Below are positions 24,203 to 30,881 of a stretch of 64,000 bases of DNA, one piece after another. Each line of letters starts with the position of its first letter. Positions within the stretch are counted from its first letter, which is position 1. Made by a program: the position numbers and the translations under genes. The notes below the pieces were generated by a model, which was not told the DNA's origin, did no database searches, and was given only the letters and a program-made list of their open reading frames with translations. Source of the DNA: Candidatus Villigracilis vicinus (GTDB lineage: Bacteria; Chloroflexota; Anaerolineae; Anaerolineales; Villigracilaceae); NCBI GenBank assembly GCA_016721315.1, contig JADKIL010000006.1, positions 213,201-277,200 of the forward strand. The letters run 5' to 3'.

Positions 24203-24724
24203 TTAAGGTTGAATATCCACGGTCACATTGACAATGCCGTTTTCCGGTGTGAAAGTCAACGGGAAAGGCTTGGAAGAGCCATCACCACAATTAACACTCC
24301 ATTCCTCGCGCCAAACACCTGCGCTATCCGGCTCTTGGATCACAGTAATAGTGGTCCCTTCAACGGTGGGAGCGGTGCAGCCAGACATAATACCGACCAA
24401 TTGAACCGACGCCCAAGCCATAAAACGCGTTTCCTCATCGGCAAGTCCACCAGTGGGAACGTCGCCGCTCACATCCAAACCAGGGACGCCCGGCACTCCG
24501 GGAGTGGCATTCGGGTCAAGCGGGTTGAACGGTACATCAGTGGGGATGTCAAAATTTTGAATATCCTCCACCGCTGCCTGTGCAGCCACGTATGCCTGGT
24601 AGCCATAATATCCACCAGCGCCGGTTACAACACAACAACAGCACAACACCACCGCAACAACAACACCAATAATCACATTGCGGTTATTCTTTGGTTCTGT
24701 TTGAGGAACGGAATTCGTTTCCAT
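24203..24724 (-). CDS. Single-pass membrane protein with a poly-cysteine transmembrane segment
   Basis: Start set at ATG 24724 (173 residues) behind AGGAGAG. A short cytoplasmic, Asn-rich start is followed by one transmembrane helix containing four consecutive cysteines (VVVAVVLCCCCVVTGAGGYYGY, shown partly; Cys about residues 29-32). A Pro/Gly/Val-rich linker and an external domain of about 90 residues follow. The external domain has three Cys (GCTAP, VNCGDG) and a beta-rich end (TFTPENGIVNVTVDIQP). The Cys run may be acylated or bind metal, which is a guess. It sits between pgk and a Ser/Thr kinase, with its own terminators on both sides. Family not recognised. Confidence 0.65.
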   Translation of the reverse strand: METNSVPQTEPKNNRNVIIGVVVAVVLCCCCVVTGAGGYYGYQAYVAAQAAVEDIQNFDIPTDVPFNPLDPNATPGVPGVPGLDVSGDVPTGGLADEETRFMAWASVQLVGIMSGCTAPTVEGTTITVIQEPDSAGVWREEWSVNCGDGSSKPFPLTFTPENGIVNVTVDIQP

Positions 24725-24770
24725 TTTTAAATCTCTCCTGTTTAAAATTGATAAAATCATTATACAAAAG

Positions 24771-24807
24771 AAAGGAGCAGAAGGATATAAAATCCTTCTG
24801 CTCCTTT
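24771..24807 (-). terminator. Rho-independent terminator after pgk
   Basis: Perfect 16-bp stem (24771-24786 / 24792-24807) with loop ATAAA, 19 bases downstream of the pgk stop on the minus strand. Confidence 0.85.
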
Positions 24808-24825
24808 TGTCCTATATAAAAACGC

Positions 24826-25998
24826 TTACTTGTCGTTCAGGGCAGCCACACCGGGCAGTTCCTTGCCTTCAAGGAATTCAAGTGAAGCACCGCCGCCGGT
24901 GGAGACGTGAGTCATCTGCTTGGCAACACCAGCTTTCTTGACAGCACTGGCAGAGTCACCACCGCCGATCACGGTGACGGCTTTAGATTCAGCCATCAAC
25001 TTCGCAAGGGCGAATGTCCCTTCGGCGAACTTCGGCATTTCGAAGACGCCCACGGGTCCATTCCAAACGATCAACTTGGCTCCATCCAGTGTGCTTTTAT
25101 ACACGCTGATGGTTTTCGGTCCGACATCCAGCATGCGCCAACCCGCGGGAATCTTGTCCACGTCTACGGTTTGGGTGTTGGCTTCGGCGTCGAACTTATC
25201 CGCGATGATCGCATCGACAGGCAGGACGAGTTTATCGCCCAGTTTGCCGAGCAGAGTCTTGGCGGTTTCGAGCGCTTCGGCTTCGACGAGACTGTCCTGC
25301 ATGTTCAGTCCCTTCGCGGTGAGGAAGGTATTCGCCATACCGCCGCCGATGATGAGTTTGTCACATTTAGAAGCAAGCGTTTCAACGACGAGAATCTTGT
25401 CACTGATCTTCGCACCACCAAGAATGGCGATGTAAGGATGCTCAGGGTTAGCAACGGCTTTGCCGAGGTATTCGAGTTCCTGTTCCATCAAGAAGCCGGA
25501 GACAGCGGGTAAGAAGCGGGCAATGCCTTCTGTGGATGAATGTGCTCGATGAGCCGAACCGAAGGCGTCATTGACATACACATCCGCGAGGGCTGCCATT
25601 TGTTTGGCAAGTTCGAGGTCGTTCTTTTCTTCGCCTTTGTGGAAGCGGGTATTCTCTAGCATCACCACGTCACCGGGCTTGAGCGCCTTGGCAATGGCTT
25701 CCACTTCAGGACCGACACAATCGGGAGCCATGGTCACGGGGCGATTGATCAGCGTAGATAAAACTTCGGAAGCAGCACGCAGGCTGAATTCCGGGTCTGC
25801 GCCGCCCTTGGGGCGTCCCAAATGGCTGGCGAGCAGGAGCGAGGCTCCCTGATCCAAAACGTATTGGATGGTGGGTAAAGCGGCTTTGATGCGTTTGTCG
25901 TCGGTGACTTTGCCTTCTGCCATGGGGACGTTGAAATCCACACGCATGAAGACGCGTTTGCCTTTGAGTTCGATATCTTTTACAGTTTTCTTGTTCAT
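24826..25998 (-). CDS. pgk: Phosphoglycerate kinase
   Basis: A 390-residue enzyme that transfers phosphate from 1,3-bisphosphoglycerate to ADP. Start chosen at ATG 25998, with GGCGG upstream; a TTG at 26010 is less likely. Motifs: RVFMRVDFNVPM, SHLGRPKG, MLENTRFHKGEEKND, YVNDAFGSAHRAHSS, AILGGAKISDKI, KLIIGGGMANTF, VWNGPVGVFE, TVIGGGDSASA and HVSTGGGASLEFLEG. These are complete for substrate and nucleotide binding. The gene follows gap on the same strand, but a strong hairpin with T6 separates them and touches the pgk ribosome-binding site, so pgk may depend on read-through from gap. Confidence 0.97.
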   Translation of the reverse strand: MNKKTVKDIELKGKRVFMRVDFNVPMAEGKVTDDKRIKAALPTIQYVLDQGASLLLASHLGRPKGGADPEFSLRAASEVLSTLINRPVTMAPDCVGPEVEAIAKALKPGDVVMLENTRFHKGEEKNDLELAKQMAALADVYVNDAFGSAHRAHSSTEGIARFLPAVSGFLMEQELEYLGKAVANPEHPYIAILGGAKISDKILVVETLASKCDKLIIGGGMANTFLTAKGLNMQDSLVEAEALETAKTLLGKLGDKLVLPVDAIIADKFDAEANTQTVDVDKIPAGWRMLDVGPKTISVYKSTLDGAKLIVWNGPVGVFEMPKFAEGTFALAKLMAESKAVTVIGGGDSASAVKKAGVAKQMTHVSTGGGASLEFLEGKELPGVAALNDK

Positions 25999-26010
25999 AA
26001 TTTCCGCCAA

Positions 26011-26044
26011 AAAAGTAGGGGCAGGTCTGAGACCCGCCCCTACG
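26011..26044 (-). terminator. Hairpin terminator between gap and pgk, abutting the pgk ribosome-binding site
   Basis: On the minus strand, arms GTAGGGGC-GG and CC-GCCCCTAC (one mismatch; 26016-26044) with loop, followed by T6 at 26011-26016. GGCGG and the pgk ATG follow directly. It looks like a full terminator for gap that leaves no room for a separate pgk promoter. Confidence 0.75.
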
Positions 26045-26051
26045 CATTATA

Positions 26052-27062
26052 TTACAGGGATTTCGCCATCAGTGCTACGAGATCGGCAGTGCGGCTTGCA
26101 TAACCCCATTCATTGTCGTACCAGGCGACCACTTTGACCATGGTGCCCATAACGATGGTATCCATGGCGCTAAAGACGCTGGAGAACTGAGTACCGCGCA
26201 GATCGGTGGAGACGAGCGGCTCATCGGTGACATCCAGGATGCCCTTCATGGAACCATTGGCATACTCGATCATCGCGGCGCGGATCTCTTCGACGCTGGC
26301 TTCTTTGTTTAAGATCGCGGTGAAATCCACAACGGAAACTGTGGGAGTTGGCACACGGAACGCCATACCGGTGAATTTACCCTTGAGTTCAGGGATAACA
26401 AGACCGACTGCCTTTGCTGCACCCGTTGAGGAAGGCACAATATTCTGCGCCGCGGCACGGGCATCACGCAAATCCTTCGCACCAACGTCTTGCAGTTTCT
26501 GCGAGTTGGTATAAGCATGAATAGTGGTGAGGAAGCCCTTCTCAATACCAAATTTATCATTTAACACTTTAGCAACCGGCGCGAGACCGTTGGTAGTGCA
26601 TGAAGCGTTAGAGACGATGTTGTGTTTGGCGGGGTCGTATTTATCGCCATTTACGCCGAGCACCACGGTGATATCTTCATTCTTGGCAGGTGCAGAGATG
26701 ATGACTTTTTTAGCGCCGCCTGATTCAATATGCGCCTTGGCTTTGGTTGCATCGGTGAAGAAGCCCGTGGCTTCGATCACAATGTCAACGCCCATGTCCT
26801 TCCACTTGATGGCACCGGGGTCTTTTTCAGCGGTAACCTGAACGGTCTTGCCGTCAACGACCAGGTTGCCGTCTTTCACGTCTACCGTGCCATTATAGGG
26901 ACCGTACGTTGAATCGTACTTCAACAAATGTGCATTGGTTGCCGGGTCGAACAAATCGTTGATCGCAACAACTTCAACCTGGTCGCCAACGCGCTGCTTG
27001 ATCGTGCGCAAGACGAGGCGTCCGATACGACCAAATCCGTTAATACCAACTTTTACTGCCAT
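26052..27062 (-). CDS. gap: Glyceraldehyde-3-phosphate dehydrogenase
   Basis: A 336-residue NAD(P)-dependent enzyme. Start set at ATG 27062, which has GGAGG in front; an upstream in-frame codon is less likely. Motifs: VGINGFGRIGRL (Rossmann loop), catalytic SNASCTTNGLAP, the HAYTNSQKLQD loop, SSTGAAKAVG, and AWYDNEWGYASR at the C-terminus. The residue after the second beta strand is Asp-like (NDLFDPA), consistent with NAD preference. The enzyme oxidises glyceraldehyde 3-phosphate to 1,3-bisphosphoglycerate, the substrate of the pgk product encoded next. The leader upstream (27063-27370) contains a dispersed repeat. Confidence 0.97.
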   Translation of the reverse strand: MAVKVGINGFGRIGRLVLRTIKQRVGDQVEVVAINDLFDPATNAHLLKYDSTYGPYNGTVDVKDGNLVVDGKTVQVTAEKDPGAIKWKDMGVDIVIEATGFFTDATKAKAHIESGGAKKVIISAPAKNEDITVVLGVNGDKYDPAKHNIVSNASCTTNGLAPVAKVLNDKFGIEKGFLTTIHAYTNSQKLQDVGAKDLRDARAAAQNIVPSSTGAAKAVGLVIPELKGKFTGMAFRVPTPTVSVVDFTAILNKEASVEEIRAAMIEYANGSMKGILDVTDEPLVSTDLRGTQFSSVFSAMDTIVMGTMVKVVAWYDNEWGYASRTADLVALMAKSL

Positions 27063-27241
27063 GGGAAAATCCTCCAATTAAATATGTGTCAGGGAACACG
27101 AGCGTGTTGCCGCTGGTATGGTCATTCATACAACTTGAATTTTACTTCTTTTGGGCAAATTTGTGAATTTTCGTACGTCTTGGTTTTTCGTGATGAATGT
27201 AATCGATTACTGAGTAAGTTTTCTAGAAGTTATCTCAAAAA

Positions 27242-27347
27242 TGTCATCCTGAGCGATAGCGAAGGATCTCTACCCCAAAATAAGAGACCCTTCGGTCGCA
27301 AAGAACGCTCCCTCACACCCTCCCAATGTCCTTCGGGAGGGTGACAC
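27242..27347. repeat. Dispersed intergenic repeat in the gap-yvcK spacer
   Basis: The 308-base spacer between gap and yvcK (27063-27370) has no gene. From 27242 it carries GTCATCCTGAGCGATAGCGA followed by AGGATCTC, GAGACCCTTCGGTCGCAAAG, and a small hairpin CCTCCC / GGGAGG before GGTGACA. The start (TGTCA) and end (TGACA) are inverted. This phrase type is familiar from many bacterial genomes as a dispersed intergenic repeat. The function is unknown; it may also act as the terminator of yvcK. Confidence 0.55.
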
Positions 27348-27370
27348 GGTATTTTTGAAACAGGTTCTAA

Positions 27371-28684
27371 TTATTTTGAGTGGCGGGCAAAAAAAGCATC
27401 CAAAATCGCTTGCGTCACTTTCGCAGAATCATGCCGCCAGGGATGCGCATCATCAATAAGGTCAGTGGCATGGGTGCGTTCATCGGAAAGTACTTTTTCA
27501 TCAGCACGAACCCAAACAGACGAAGGTCCCACATCCCCTTGATAATTATTATTACATAAGATCACGTCAAAAAGATTTTCACCTACATGTCCTTCCAAAA
27601 CCCGGACATGATCGTAACAAGTAAATGCATCGGTTTCACCTGCCTGTGTGGCAATATTACAGACATAGACCTTAATTGCCCGGCTTGCACGGATCCCATC
27701 CAACAGATCGTGTACGAGCAGGTTAGGCAGGATGCTTGTATAAAGGCTGCCAGGACCGATCACTATAATATCTGCCGCAAGCAGTTCTTTGATCACAGGC
27801 GGAAAGGCGGCAGCATCATCGGGTTCGAGCCATACACGGCGTACCCGTCCTGCCATTTCAGGGATCTTACTCTCCCCCTCCACACGGACTTCATTCAACG
27901 TGTATGGCAATTCCATACTTGCCACAAGTTGCACATTGTGCAGCGTTGAAGGCAAGACCTGCCCATTCACAGAAAGTACCCGCCCAGATTCAACCACGGC
28001 ACCTTCAAAGCTGCCGGTAATATCTGCGAGGGCTGTGATGAAAAGATTTCCAAACGAATGTCCGTCCAGATCCGGGGAGCCGCTGAAGCGGTACTGAAAT
28101 AATTGAGTTAACATGGCTTCATCATTGGATAACGCCGCCAGACAGTTACGAATATCACCCGGCGGCAGAATGCCAAAGCTCTCCCGCAGCCTCCCCGAAG
28201 AACCACCGTCATCCGCAACGGTTACTACGGCGGTTAAATTGCGAGTATGAGCTTTCAAGCCGCGCAACAAAGTGGAAAGTCCGTGCCCGCCGCCAATGGC
28301 AACGATGTGGGGTCCGCGATTGCGGCGTTGAAAATTCGCCAGTGTATTGACCACGTCCGAGCCTGGTTGCAGGAACGGGCGCAGGAGGGAGCGGTTCAGT
28401 TTATACATCCCATAGACGATCAGCATGACGCCCATGCCGCCGAAGATCAGAGCACGCCAGATCCTGGGCAGAAAACGCAAAGAAGCATAGGAGAGTACAG
28501 TAAGCAGAGCCGGTTCGGATGAATCCGTTCGGTAAATGTCGATCAATATGACGGCAATGCCAAGTCCAAGCAGGGTAATGCCGCACATCATTAGAAAAAG
28601 CCAGCGTTTTACTCCCAACCCTGGGCGAAGCCAGCGAGGAAGATCGCGCAATATTTCCATGAATCGGTAGAAAAAATAATCCAT
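27371..28684 (-). CDS. yvcK: YvcK-type UDP-sugar-binding protein (CofD-like)
   Basis: Start set at ATG 28684 (437 residues), because a near-consensus promoter ends 7 bases before it. In-frame ATGs at 28765 and 28660 are alternatives. An N-terminal membrane segment (about residues 25-45, then 60-95) is unusual for YvcK but frequent in related Chloroflexota, as far as I recall. The catalytic-fold motifs are present: HIVAIGGGHGLSTLLRGLK, VTVADDGGSSGRLR, GDIRNCL, HSFGNLFITAL and GPGSLYTSILPNLLV. YvcK proteins bind UDP-GlcNAc and are required for gluconeogenic growth and cell-wall homeostasis. Its location beside gap and pgk fits that role. No ribosome-binding site is visible, consistent with a leaderless mRNA. 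Confidence 0.88.
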   Translation of the reverse strand: MDYFFYRFMEILRDLPRWLRPGLGVKRWLFLMMCGITLLGLGIAVILIDIYRTDSSEPALLTVLSYASLRFLPRIWRALIFGGMGVMLIVYGMYKLNRSLLRPFLQPGSDVVNTLANFQRRNRGPHIVAIGGGHGLSTLLRGLKAHTRNLTAVVTVADDGGSSGRLRESFGILPPGDIRNCLAALSNDEAMLTQLFQYRFSGSPDLDGHSFGNLFITALADITGSFEGAVVESGRVLSVNGQVLPSTLHNVQLVASMELPYTLNEVRVEGESKIPEMAGRVRRVWLEPDDAAAFPPVIKELLAADIIVIGPGSLYTSILPNLLVHDLLDGIRASRAIKVYVCNIATQAGETDAFTCYDHVRVLEGHVGENLFDVILCNNNYQGDVGPSSVWVRADEKVLSDERTHATDLIDDAHPWRHDSAKVTQAILDAFFARHSK

Positions 28685-28691
28685 AAAAAAG

Positions 28692-28720
28692 ATAATAGCA
28701 GGGAAAATACCCTGAGTCAA
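28692..28720 (-). promoter_or_regulatory. Near-consensus promoter giving a leaderless yvcK mRNA
   Basis: Read on the minus strand, TTGACT (28720-28715), a 17-base spacer and TATTAT (28697-28692), with the ATG beginning 7 bases later at 28684. The expected transcription start falls on or next to the start codon, and no Shine-Dalgarno exists. Confidence 0.7.
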
Positions 28721-28953
28721 AGGTATAAGAAGGCTCCCTGCGCTGCGGGATGCAAAAAAAGGCATACGGTATAATACGGACGTCCAATAACGTGGCGATC
28801 AAATTTGATCGCACGCAAACGCGACACACTGCCTACACGAAGTAAATTCACCTGGACTACACAATATACTCCCTGCTCTCGCTTCCCAAGTAGCGACGCA
28901 GGGTATTGTTGTCGAAACTCAAATCTGGCAATTAATTCACACAAGGAGCAATC

Positions 28954-30276
28954 ATGGAAAAAACAAATCTTCCCGGACCAAAAACGAAGGCTATGATCGA
29001 ACGAGATCACAAAGTAATTTCGCCTTCGTATCCCCGCGGATACCCCTTCGCCATGGATCATGGCAAAGGTACTGAGGTTTGGGATGTGGACGGGAACCGC
29101 TTTTTAGATTTTATGGGCGGTATTGCAGTTGTTTCAACCGGTCACTCGCATCCCCAGGTTGTCAAAGCCATTCAGGAGCAGGCAGAAAAATTCATTCATA
29201 TTTCTTCAGATTTCTATCACGAGAATTGGATCCGGCTCGGCGAAAAATTGAACGAGATCGCGCCTTTTAAGGAAGATGCGCTTTCCTTCATGACCAACTC
29301 TGGCACTGAGGCTGTTGAAGCTGCCATCAAGCTTGCGCGCTACCATACCAAACGTTCAAACTTTATCGGCTTCACCGGAGCTTTCCATGGTCGAACCATG
29401 GGCGCCGTCACTTTTACGGCCAGCAAAGCGAAATATCACAGTGGTTTCTATCCGCTAATGAATGGTGTGACCCATGCCCCCTACCCCAATCCATATCGCC
29501 CTGTGCTGGAACGACGTAAGGGTGAAGATTATGGCGAAGCGGTCGTGCGGTATATTGAGGAAGAGATCATTGCGCAGATATTGCCTGCCGAGGAAGTTGC
29601 GGGCGTTCTGGTTGAAACTATTCAAGGCGAAGGCGGTTATATCGTCCCGCCAGATGGGTTCTACCCTGCACTGCGTAAATTCTGCGACAAGCATGGCATC
29701 TTGCTTATTCTGGACGAAGTACAATCAGGCATGGGACGCACTGGCAAATGGTGGGCGATCGAACATTTTGGTGTGGAACCAGATATCATCACCTCTGCAA
29801 AGGGAATCGCCTCGGGTATGCCGCTGGGTGCTTGCATTGCTCGGAAATCTGTCATGGATTGGGAGATCGGTACTCACGGAAATACCTACGGCGGGAATCC
29901 CATCTCATGCGCGGCTTCGCTGGCAACCATTGACTTGATCGAGAAGCAATATCTTCAGAATGCTGCTGAAGTTGGCGAATATGCCATGGACGCACTGACC
30001 GAGATCCAGGCACGCCACCCCAGCATCGGTGAAGTGCGCGGCAAGGGCTTGATGATCGGCGTGGAATTCGTGAAGGATCGCGAATCAAAGGAATCCGCCG
30101 GTGAATTGACAGATCGCGTCGTGGACCTGGCGTTCGAACGCGGCTTGTTAATGCTTTCTTGCGGAAAAAGCGTGATCCGAATCGCACCACCGCTCTCCAT
30201 CAGCAAGAGTGAAGTAGATGAAGGCTTACGTATGTTTGAAGAGGCACTGACAGAAGCCGAAAAGGAAATGAAGTAG
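28954..30276 (+). CDS. Class III aminotransferase (acetylornithine / 4-aminobutyrate aminotransferase-like)
   Basis: A 440-residue PLP enzyme, ATG preceded by AAGGAGCAATC. Motifs: VWDVDGNRFLDFMGGIAVVSTGH near the N-terminus, MTNSGTEAVEAAIKLAR (phosphate-binding), GAFHGRTMGA, LLILDEVQSGMGRTGKWWAIEH (Asp contacting the PLP ring) and TSAKGIASGMPLGA with Lys283 as the Schiff-base lysine. It ends with RIAPPLSISKSEVDEGL. The long 440-residue form with this pattern is typical of the archaeal/Chloroflexota acetylornithine-family aminotransferases that use GABA, ornithine or similar omega-amino acids. The donor is not certain. A strong terminator follows. Confidence 0.88.
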   Translation: MEKTNLPGPKTKAMIERDHKVISPSYPRGYPFAMDHGKGTEVWDVDGNRFLDFMGGIAVVSTGHSHPQVVKAIQEQAEKFIHISSDFYHENWIRLGEKLNEIAPFKEDALSFMTNSGTEAVEAAIKLARYHTKRSNFIGFTGAFHGRTMGAVTFTASKAKYHSGFYPLMNGVTHAPYPNPYRPVLERRKGEDYGEAVVRYIEEEIIAQILPAEEVAGVLVETIQGEGGYIVPPDGFYPALRKFCDKHGILLILDEVQSGMGRTGKWWAIEHFGVEPDIITSAKGIASGMPLGACIARKSVMDWEIGTHGNTYGGNPISCAASLATIDLIEKQYLQNAAEVGEYAMDALTEIQARHPSIGEVRGKGLMIGVEFVKDRESKESAGELTDRVVDLAFERGLLMLSCGKSVIRIAPPLSISKSEVDEGLRMFEEALTEAEKEMK

Positions 30277-30310
30277 GAATTTTCAAAATTTGCGCCGCAA
30301 TGTTGGCGTT

Positions 30311-30353
30311 GAACAAAAAAGGCTGCCTAAAAACTAGGCAGCCTTTTTTGTTC
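30311..30353. terminator. Long bidirectional terminator
   Basis: Perfect 19-bp stem (30311-30329 / 30335-30353) with loop AAAAC, A6 before and T6 after the GC core. It lies between the convergent aminotransferase (stop 30276) and TIR gene (stop 30366). Confidence 0.9.
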
Positions 30354-30365
30354 AAGGGGTCAACC

Positions 30366-30812
30366 TTAACCATCGGTAATGAGCGGCGCTGCGCCAACCC
30401 GCTTTGCACGCAGGTTTAGGCTCGCCAATAATTTTTTTCTGCCATTATCGTTATATAGATCCACCCATTGATAGTCACGCAAGCTGTGGGGCAATTCAAT
30501 TTCTTCAAACCGGGCTGGGATGAGGAATATCTCTCCTTGGGGCATTTCCAATGCCCGGTCAAGAGCGAGGCGCAATTCCCTTTGGACATACCCTTCCCTA
30601 TTCACTGATCTTGAGGAAAGGCAAAGCAAGATCAGATCGGTCTCTTCCAAAGCTTTTGATATTTCCAATTTCCAATCCTGACCAGGCAAGAGTTTTTCAG
30701 TATCAAGCCACGGGTCTGCGCCATGTGCTACAAGATAAGCATACAATTCCTGTGCCTGAGTACGATCACCGGATGCATAACTAATGAATATATTAATGAG
30801 GCGCGAGTTCAA
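30366..30812 (-). CDS. Standalone TIR-domain protein
   Basis: A 148-residue protein that is essentially one TIR_2 domain: NIFISYASGDRTQAQELYAYL, PWLDTEKLLPGQDW, TDLILLCLSSRSVNREGYVQRE, then WVDLYND. Glu79 corresponds to the catalytic Glu of NAD-hydrolysing TIRs. Start is TTG at 30812; the AGGAGG 8 bases upstream fixes it, and no early ATG exists in frame. The protein has no membrane segment or partner domain. It lies between the giant surface-protein gene and a terminator, with a 17-bp hairpin just upstream of its ribosome-binding site. It could be an NADase effector, a cyclic-ADP-ribose synthase, or a scaffold; sequence alone does not decide. Confidence 0.8.
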   Translation of the reverse strand: MNSRLINIFISYASGDRTQAQELYAYLVAHGADPWLDTEKLLPGQDWKLEISKALEETDLILLCLSSRSVNREGYVQRELRLALDRALEMPQGEIFLIPARFEEIELPHSLRDYQWVDLYNDNGRKKLLASLNLRAKRVGAAPLITDG

Positions 30813-30834
30813 AACAAAATCCTCCTACGAAAGT

Positions 30835-30874
30835 GATTGAGTGGAAATGTCCGCAGAGACATTTCCACTCAATC
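30835..30874 (-). terminator. Hairpin between giant surface-protein gene and TIR gene
   Basis: Perfect 17-bp stem (30835-30851 / 30858-30874) with loop CGCAGA, 7 bases after the giant gene stop (30882) and just before the TIR gene's AGGAGG. There is no T-tract. It may trim or stabilise the long mRNA and could limit read-through into the TIR gene. Confidence 0.65.
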
Positions 30875-30881
30875 CTAAACC

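Noticed and set aside
24907..25512. A 201-codon plus-strand frame opposite pgk, and similar frames opposite gap and the TPR gene.
   Set aside because: They lie entirely within highly conserved enzyme genes on the other strand and show no domain or start signal.
26010..26011. TTG at 26010 as the pgk start.
   Set aside because: It lies in the T-run side of the terminator and has no ribosome-binding site; ATG 25998 behind GGCGG is better.
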